Assembly (NCBI GenBank): GCA_018066825.1
Contig: JAGPVU010000102.1
Location: 1 to 10,095 of the forward strand
Direction: 5' to 3'
Origin: Cycloclasticus sp.
GTDB lineage: Bacteria; Pseudomonadota; Gammaproteobacteria; Methylococcales; Cycloclasticaceae
Length of the DNA stretch: 10,095 nt
Shown: positions 5,829 through 10,095 of the stretch, piece by piece
Layout of the letters: every line of letters begins with the position of its first letter
Numbering within the stretch: the first letter of the stretch is position 1
Notes under the pieces: generated by a model
What the model was told of the DNA's origin: nothing
Databases searched by the model: none
The model's input: the letters and a program-made list of their open reading frames with translations, nothing else
Translations under genes and position numbers: made by a program

Positions 5829-7658
5829 ATGAAAACGAGTTTTGACCTTAAAAGTTCCCTGCAAGAAAATCAGCTTTTTTTATCGCGCTCGGTAGCACTG
5901 GTGGTTTTTGCACTGATATTATTTTCATTACTCATCATTCGACTCACCTATTTGCAAATAGAAACACACGAAAAATACGCCGATTTAGCACAAAATAATC
6001 GCGTGAAGCTTTCCGTTATCGAGCCTGTTCGAGGCCTTATTTTAGATCGTAACGACCGTGTATTGGCCGAAAACATGCCCAGTTACAGCCTCGAATTGAT
6101 TCCAGAACAGATCAAAGACCTAGAGGCCACAATCAAACGACTCAGCGCACTATTACCCATATCTAGCAATGAAATAGCCGTGTTTGAAAAACTACGTAAA
6201 CAGCAAAAACGGTTTGTTAGCGTGCCATTAAGAAACCGCTTAAACGAAACTGAGGTCGCTATCTTTGCCTCCCATAGGCATCAGTTTCCTGGCGTTGAAA
6301 TTCAAGCGCGGCCTTTAAGGCATTATGCTTTTCCCGAATTAACCGCACACGTGGTGGGTTATGTTGGTGCCATTAACGAAGCTGAACTTAAAACGATTGA
6401 CCCCATCAACTACCGAGCTTCACGCGTTATTGGCAAAACGGGTATTGAGAAATCATACGAACACGAGTTACACGGCAGTGTAGGTTATCGACAAACTGAA
6501 AACACCGCACAGGGCCGCGCGATTAAAACCTTGCAACACGCACCCCCCATATCGGGCAGCCAGCTCAACCTACATATCGATATTGACCTACAAAAAATTG
6601 CTTACGACGCATTAGGAGATTACACCGGCACAGTCACTGCAATCGACACTCGGACCGGCGCTATTGTCGCCCTAGTGAGCAAACCAGGCTTCAACAGTAA
6701 TTTGTTTACCCAAGGCATTGACCAGCAATCCTACAGCGCATTACAAAACTCGACTAAGCGCCCTTTGTTTAACCGCACTACGCGTGGGCAATATCCACCC
6801 GGTTCGACCTTTAAGCCTTTTTTAGGTTTAGCTGGACTTAACTACAAAACCATCAGACCAAACCAATCTGTCTTTTGCCCAGGTTTTTATCAACTCCCTA
6901 ATCAAACCCATAAATACCGTGACTGGAAAAAAACCGGTCACGGCATGAGCAACCTACACGATGCTATCGTGCAATCATGCGACGTTTATTTTTATCAATT
7001 AGCACACGACCTAAAAATTGATCGTATGCACCAATTTCTCAGTCAATTTGGCTTTGGGCAAAAAACAGGCGTCGACCTCATCGGCGAAAAAAATGGCTTA
7101 TTACCCTCACGTGAATGGAAAAAAAAGCACCGCAATCAAAGCTGGTACCCGGGCGAAACCTTAATTGCCGGCATCGGCCAAGGCTTTAATCTAACAACGC
7201 CACTACAATTAACCCAGGCAACCGTTTTACTTGCCAATAAAGGAATCGCTTACACCCCTTCGTTAGTGGCCAAAATAGACGGTATCGCTAAACAGGCGAA
7301 ACGCTCAGAAAACGTCATATTAAATAATGAAGCGCATTGGGACCTCGTTATCAACGCGATGAACGACGTTGTTCATGGCGCCAGAGGGACCGCCCGTGTG
7401 ATTAAGGATGGCATCGACTTCAACATTGCCGGGAAAACGGGAACAGCTCAAGTGTTTAGTATTAAGCAAGATGAAGAATATGACGAAAAAAATGTCACAG
7501 AACACTTAAAAGACCACGCTTTATTTATTGCTTTTGCGCCTGTCAAAAACCCACAACTAGCCGTCGCCGTTATTGTTGAGAATGGTGGCCATGGTGGCTC
7601 TGTCGCCGCCCCAATAGCGCGACTTCTCTTTGACCACTACGTACAAGTCCAACCATGA
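5829..7658 (+). CDS. mrdA: Peptidoglycan D,D-transpeptidase PBP2
   Basis: PBP2 is the class B penicillin-binding protein that cross-links new peptidoglycan for cell elongation, paired with the glycosyltransferase RodA. A short cytoplasmic N-terminus leads into a single membrane anchor (about 21-40). The pedestal or dimerisation region follows, with RGLILDRNDRVLAEN (68-82) and FPGVEIQARPLRHYAF (153-168). The transpeptidase domain holds the catalytic serine S326 in the STFK motif (PPGSTFKPF), the second motif S383-C384-D385 (QSCDVYFYQ) and K536-T537-G538 (AGKTGTAQVF). These are all present at the expected spacing, so the enzyme should be active and beta-lactam sensitive. The length is 609 residues against 633 in E. 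coli. The ATG is 6 nt after the mreD stop without a good ribosome-binding site; AAGGTG at 5811-5816 is somewhat far. The stop overlaps the rodA start by 4 nt. Confidence 0.98.
   Translation: MKTSFDLKSSLQENQLFLSRSVALVVFALILFSLLIIRLTYLQIETHEKYADLAQNNRVKLSVIEPVRGLILDRNDRVLAENMPSYSLELIPEQIKDLEATIKRLSALLPISSNEIAVFEKLRKQQKRFVSVPLRNRLNETEVAIFASHRHQFPGVEIQARPLRHYAFPELTAHVVGYVGAINEAELKTIDPINYRASRVIGKTGIEKSYEHELHGSVGYRQTENTAQGRAIKTLQHAPPISGSQLNLHIDIDLQKIAYDALGDYTGTVTAIDTRTGAIVALVSKPGFNSNLFTQGIDQQSYSALQNSTKRPLFNRTTRGQYPPGSTFKPFLGLAGLNYKTIRPNQSVFCPGFYQLPNQTHKYRDWKKTGHGMSNLHDAIVQSCDVYFYQLAHDLKIDRMHQFLSQFGFGQKTGVDLIGEKNGLLPSREWKKKHRNQSWYPGETLIAGIGQGFNLTTPLQLTQATVLLANKGIAYTPSLVAKIDGIAKQAKRSENVILNNEAHWDLVINAMNDVVHGARGTARVIKDGIDFNIAGKTGTAQVFSIKQDEEYDEKNVTEHLKDHALFIAFAPVKNPQLAVAVIVENGGHGGSVAAPIARLLFDHYVQVQP
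6918..6944 (+). repeat. 10-bp hairpin with an all-A loop inside mrdA
   Basis: CCGTGACTGG (6918-6927) pairs with CCGGTCACGG (6935-6944) over 10 positions, nine Watson-Crick and one G-U. The loop is exactly seven A residues. It lies in codons for RDWKKTGHG, a fairly conserved stretch of PBP2, so codon choice is the only freedom. It has no T-run, so it is not a terminator. A function is not established. Confidence 0.5.
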
Positions 7659-8791
7659 ATAGAGTGTACCAAAATATTCGAAGCACCAGCCCCTACCACA
7701 TCAGGAAAACCGGTCTACTACATAACCTGCACCTTGACGCCACTCTGGTTATTTTATTACTGGCTTTGTCAACCTTAGGAATCATTATTTTAATGAGCGC
7801 CGGTTATGAAGACCTTGCTTTACAACAGCGCCAAGCGACGCGCCTAGGCGTCGCTTTTTTTGCCATGCTGATGGTGGCGCAAATCCCTCCCAACGTACTC
7901 AAGTTATTTACCCCTTGGCTATTTTTCGCCGGAATATTATTGCTACTTGGGGTGTTATTTATGGGTGACATAGGCAAAGGCGCCCAACGCTGGCTTGACC
8001 TAGGTTTCTTTCGATTCCAGCCGTCCGAACTTTTAAAATTAGCCACACCGATGATGATCGCTTGGTACTTTGCCGAACGACGTTTACCCCCTCGTTTTAA
8101 ACACATTGCCGTCGCCACCCTTTTTATCGCGATGCCTAGCATCTTAATTGCTAAACAACCCGATTTAGGCACCGCCATTTTGATCGCTGGCTCGGGACTA
8201 ACCGTGCTATTTTTAGCCGGTATTTCTTGGCGACTTATTGCCAGTGTTATTGCCGCATTTACTGCCCTAGCACCCGCACTTTGGTACGTTATGAAAGATT
8301 ATCAAAAACAGCGTGTACTTACCTTTCTTAACCCTGAGGTAGACCCCCTCGGCGCTGGCTATCATATTATTCAATCAAAAATTGCTATTGGTTCCGGCGG
8401 CTTGTATGGCAAAGGCTGGATGCATGGTTCACAAGCCCGTTTAGAATTTTTACCCGAAAGCTCCACCGACTTTATTTTTGCGGTATTTTCCGAAGAGTTC
8501 GGCTTACTAGGCTGTATCGGTCTTTTATCAATGTACTTATTAATCTTTTTACGTGCCATCTATATCGCAACGCAAGCCCAAGACACCTTTTCTAAATTAT
8601 TGGCCGGTAGCTTATCGATGACTTTTTTCATTTATTTATTTGTTAATGTGGGCATGGTAACGGGCATTTTACCCGTCGTTGGTGTACCCTTACCGCTGGT
8701 CAGCTATGGTGGTACGTCTATGGTAACGCTATTAATTGGGTTTGGCATTTTGATGTCTATTCACACTCACCGAAAATTACTTTCTTCCTAA
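7655..8791 (+). CDS. rodA: SEDS peptidoglycan glycosyltransferase RodA
   Basis: RodA (MrdB) polymerises lipid II into glycan strands in the inner membrane and forms a complex with PBP2. The 378-residue product (E. coli 370) is a polytopic membrane protein of the SEDS family, with about ten hydrophobic segments. Visible landmarks are GKGAQRWLDLGFFRFQPSEL (108-126, the family QPSE block), KQPDLGTA (167-174), LEFLPESSTDFIFAVFSEE (263-281), and PLPLVSYGGTSM (345-356). D272 in the third block corresponds to the essential aspartate of E. coli RodA (D262). The ATG overlaps the mrdA stop as ATGA, which argues for translational coupling and fits the roughly paired production expected of RodA and PBP2. 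Its stop is 10 nt before mltB. The coding sequence contains a terminator-shaped hairpin near codons 60-69. Confidence 0.98.
   Translation: MNRVYQNIRSTSPYHIRKTGLLHNLHLDATLVILLLALSTLGIIILMSAGYEDLALQQRQATRLGVAFFAMLMVAQIPPNVLKLFTPWLFFAGILLLLGVLFMGDIGKGAQRWLDLGFFRFQPSELLKLATPMMIAWYFAERRLPPRFKHIAVATLFIAMPSILIAKQPDLGTAILIAGSGLTVLFLAGISWRLIASVIAAFTALAPALWYVMKDYQKQRVLTFLNPEVDPLGAGYHIIQSKIAIGSGGLYGKGWMHGSQARLEFLPESSTDFIFAVFSEEFGLLGCIGLLSMYLLIFLRAIYIATQAQDTFSKLLAGSLSMTFFIYLFVNVGMVTGILPVVGVPLPLVSYGGTSMVTLLIGFGILMSIHTHRKLLSS
7833..7861 (+). terminator. Terminator-shaped hairpin inside rodA
   Basis: AAGCGACGC (7833-7841) and GCGTCGCTT (7848-7856) form a perfect 9-bp stem around the 6-nt loop GCCTAG. A run of seven T follows at 7855-7861, its first two T being part of the stem. 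This is the shape of an intrinsic terminator in the direction of transcription. It is encoded in rodA codons for QATRLGVAFF, early in a gene that is otherwise intact and followed by further operon genes. It may be fortuitous, or may act only when translation lags. Confidence 0.4.
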
Positions 8792-8794
8792 GGA
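8789..8794 (+). promoter_or_regulatory. Strong ribosome-binding site of mltB
   Basis: TAAGGA begins at the rodA stop codon and lies 7 nt before the mltB ATG. It is one of the two recognisable Shine-Dalgarno sequences in this operon (the other precedes mreC), so mltB may be translated independently of rodA. Confidence 0.7.
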
Positions 8795-8801
8795 TTAGCT
8801 T

Positions 8802-9812
8802 ATGCAACATAAAAAACTTACTGTTTTACTCAGCATCATAGGCCTCATCATCGGCTTTACCTCACTCAATGCCTGCGCCACAAAACCAGTAGAATCGATG
8901 AGCCTCTATCAGGGCTTTATCGAAGACATGGTCAGCAAACATCAGTTTGATCGGGAAGAACTGACCGCCTTAATGGGTGATGCTAAATTACAACCCAGCA
9001 TTATAAAAGCCATGTCATCACCCGCCGAAAAGCGTCTGGAATGGCACAGTTATCGAAAGATTTTTCTTAAACCTGACCGAATCAACGGTGGTGTAAAGTT
9101 CTGGCAAGAGCACCGTGATTTATTACAACAAGTGTCAGAAAAATATGGTGTTCCCGCTGAAATTATTATCGCTATTATTGGCGTAGAAACACGTTACGGC
9201 GGAAATACTGGCTCGTATAAAGTATTAGATTCACTGATGACGCTTGGCTTCCATTTCCCCAAACGCGCCGCGTTTTTTAAACGCGAACTAGAACAGTTTT
9301 TACTACTTTGCCGTGAAGAAGGGCTAAACCCTAGGGAGCCTAAAGGCTCGTACGCAGGCGCAATGGGCCAATCACAATTTATATCCAGCAGTTATCGTGC
9401 CTATGCGGTTGACGGGGACGCCGACAACAAACGCGACTTATGGGCCAGCCATGCCGACATCATCCACAGCATCGCCAACTATTTTGCAAAACACGGTTGG
9501 TCGAACACACCGCTTATCACGCAACAAACCACCGTCTCGGGCGACGCGTATAAAGCCTTATTATCCTCGTCTTTAAAGCCAGTAAATAGTTTACAAGATG
9601 TCAAGAAAAAAGGCGTTTCAACGCCACCTGACTTGGCCTTAAACACAACAGTTAAATTGCTTGAACTTCAACAGATCGACCACCCAGAGCATTGGTTAAC
9701 CTTCCATAATTTTTATGTGATTACCCGTTATAACCACAGTCATTTATATGCTATGGCGGTTTACCAACTTAGCCAAGAAATCAAACATGGCTTTCAAGTG
9801 GCCTCTAAATAA
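8802..9812 (+). CDS. mltB: Membrane-bound lytic murein transglycosylase B (lipoprotein)
   Basis: MltB cleaves the MurNAc-GlcNAc bond of peptidoglycan and leaves a 1,6-anhydro end. It belongs to the GH103-type lytic transglycosylases. The N-terminus is a lipoprotein signal peptide: MQHKK, a hydrophobic core, and the lipobox LNAC with lipidated C25. With threonine rather than aspartate after C25, the outer membrane is the likely destination. The catalytic glutamate is E129 in IIGVETRYGG. Further family blocks are FPKRAAFFKRELEQFLLL (152-169), GSYAGAMGQSQFISSSYRAY (182-201) and DGDADNKRDLW (204-214). At 336 residues it resembles E. coli MltB (361) and has no added C-terminal peptidoglycan-binding domain. 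It follows rodA by 10 nt and precedes rlpA by 1 nt. A similar gene sits after rodA in Pseudomonas (sltB1). Confidence 0.95.
   Translation: MQHKKLTVLLSIIGLIIGFTSLNACATKPVESMSLYQGFIEDMVSKHQFDREELTALMGDAKLQPSIIKAMSSPAEKRLEWHSYRKIFLKPDRINGGVKFWQEHRDLLQQVSEKYGVPAEIIIAIIGVETRYGGNTGSYKVLDSLMTLGFHFPKRAAFFKRELEQFLLLCREEGLNPREPKGSYAGAMGQSQFISSSYRAYAVDGDADNKRDLWASHADIIHSIANYFAKHGWSNTPLITQQTTVSGDAYKALLSSSLKPVNSLQDVKKKGVSTPPDLALNTTVKLLELQQIDHPEHWLTFHNFYVITRYNHSHLYAMAVYQLSQEIKHGFQVASK
9606..9625 (-). terminator. Minus-strand terminator-like hairpin inside mltB
   Basis: Read on the minus strand, GGCGT (9625-9621), a four-base TGAA loop and ACGCC (9616-9612) form a short GC-rich stem. Six T follow (opposite A 9606-9611). 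It could stop antisense transcription through mltB, but the stem is only 5 bp and no minus-strand gene lies here. Chance is a fair explanation. Confidence 0.2.
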
Positions 9813-9813
9813 T

Positions 9814-10095
9814 ATGCGTATTATTTTTATTATTTGCTGTCTGAGCTTATTGCTCACTGCCTGTACTAGCCCAAAACCGTACCTGAGTGATGGCGCACCC
9901 GACGTTCACCCGCATAATATCGAAAACATTCCTGATGCTATCCCACGTTTAGAACCAAAAAGCCGAGGGGGTAACCCTAAGTCTTACAGCGTATTTGGTA
10001 AACGTTATCAAGTTCTGGATTCCAGCCATGGTTTTGTACAACGTGGCACCGCTTCTTGGTACGGCACAAAGTTTCACGGCAATAAGACGTCTAAT
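9814..10095 (+). CDS. rlpA: RlpA family septal/cell-wall lipoprotein, N-terminal part, cut by the right edge
   Basis: RlpA is an outer-membrane lipoprotein; in Pseudomonas it is a lytic transglycosylase that acts on glycan lacking peptide stems. The 94 residues visible begin with the signal peptide MRIIFIICCLSLLLTAC, with lipobox LTAC and lipidated C17. A linker follows, with YLSDGAPD and the family block KSYSVFGKRYQVL (57-69). The double-psi beta-barrel domain then starts with ASWYGTKFHGNKTSN (80-94). The catalytic-domain remainder and any C-terminal SPOR domain are beyond the window. An in-frame ATG at 9787 would add nine residues (MAFKWPLNN) and overlap mltB by 26 nt. Neither start has a strong ribosome-binding site, so the choice of 9814 is tentative. 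The gene order rodA, transglycosylase, rlpA is common in gammaproteobacteria. Confidence 0.93.
   Translation, partial: MRIIFIICCLSLLLTACTSPKPYLSDGAPDVHPHNIENIPDAIPRLEPKSRGGNPKSYSVFGKRYQVLDSSHGFVQRGTASWYGTKFHGNKTSN

Noticed and set aside
5819..5845. ATG overlapping the mreD stop (ATGA) as a possible extra small gene or mrdA start
   Set aside because: It is out of frame with mrdA and reaches a stop after eight codons.
7586..7600. GGTGGC direct repeat flanking CATG in mrdA
   Set aside because: It encodes the Gly-Gly-His-Gly-Gly motif of the conserved PBP2 C-terminus, so protein constraint explains it.
7804..8178. Open frame of 124 codons on the minus strand across rodA
   Set aside because: It lies fully antisense to a conserved, intact rodA, has no ribosome-binding site or recognisable domain, and its composition is what the complement of membrane-protein codons gives.
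1..10095. Mobile element, prophage, CRISPR or defence system
   Set aside because: Every long frame resolves to housekeeping translation or cell-wall genes in a known order, and there are no long repeats, integrase or transposase motifs, or compositional shifts.

Overview
The window is a core chromosomal region of a proteobacterium, most likely a gammaproteobacterium with moderate G+C (roughly mid-40s percent by eye). MreB, MreC and MreD read very close to their E. coli counterparts. The presence of gatCAB means the organism makes Gln-tRNA and/or Asn-tRNA by transamidation, as Pseudomonas does and E. coli does not. I cannot name a genus. There are no mobile elements, tRNAs, rRNAs or CRISPR arrays, and every gene inside the window is intact.

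Layout. On the minus strand (72-3283) lies gatC-gatA-gatB, encoding the tRNA-dependent amidotransferase. A 124-bp divergent intergenic region (3284-3407) separates it from a tightly packed plus-strand operon running to the right edge: mreB, mreC, mreD, mrdA (PBP2), rodA (mrdB), mltB and rlpA, the last cut by the window edge. Gene junctions in this operon range from an 11-nt overlap to an 11-nt gap, so it is probably one transcript. At the far left, a possible short gene start on the minus strand (1-27) sits downstream of gatB.

How the genes work together. MreB filaments, MreC, MreD, PBP2 (transpeptidase) and RodA (SEDS glycosyltransferase) form the elongasome that inserts peptidoglycan along the cell side wall. 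MltB and RlpA are outer-membrane lipoprotein lytic transglycosylases that cleave glycan strands. The operon thus joins scaffold, synthase and hydrolases of rod-shape growth. In Pseudomonas the same genes are split into two loci (gatCAB/mreBCD and pbpA-rodA-sltB1-rlpA).

I found no new gene system. The points most worth checking are small-scale. mreC appears to start at a non-canonical ATA (or ATT) codon, because family-conserved residues and a well-placed Shine-Dalgarno lie upstream of the first GTG. A textbook intrinsic-terminator shape (9-bp stem plus T-run) lies inside the rodA coding sequence. The gatC ribosome-binding site is complementary to two upstream segments of its own leader. mrdA carries a 10-bp hairpin with an all-A loop and, separately, a dnaX-type slippery heptamer.
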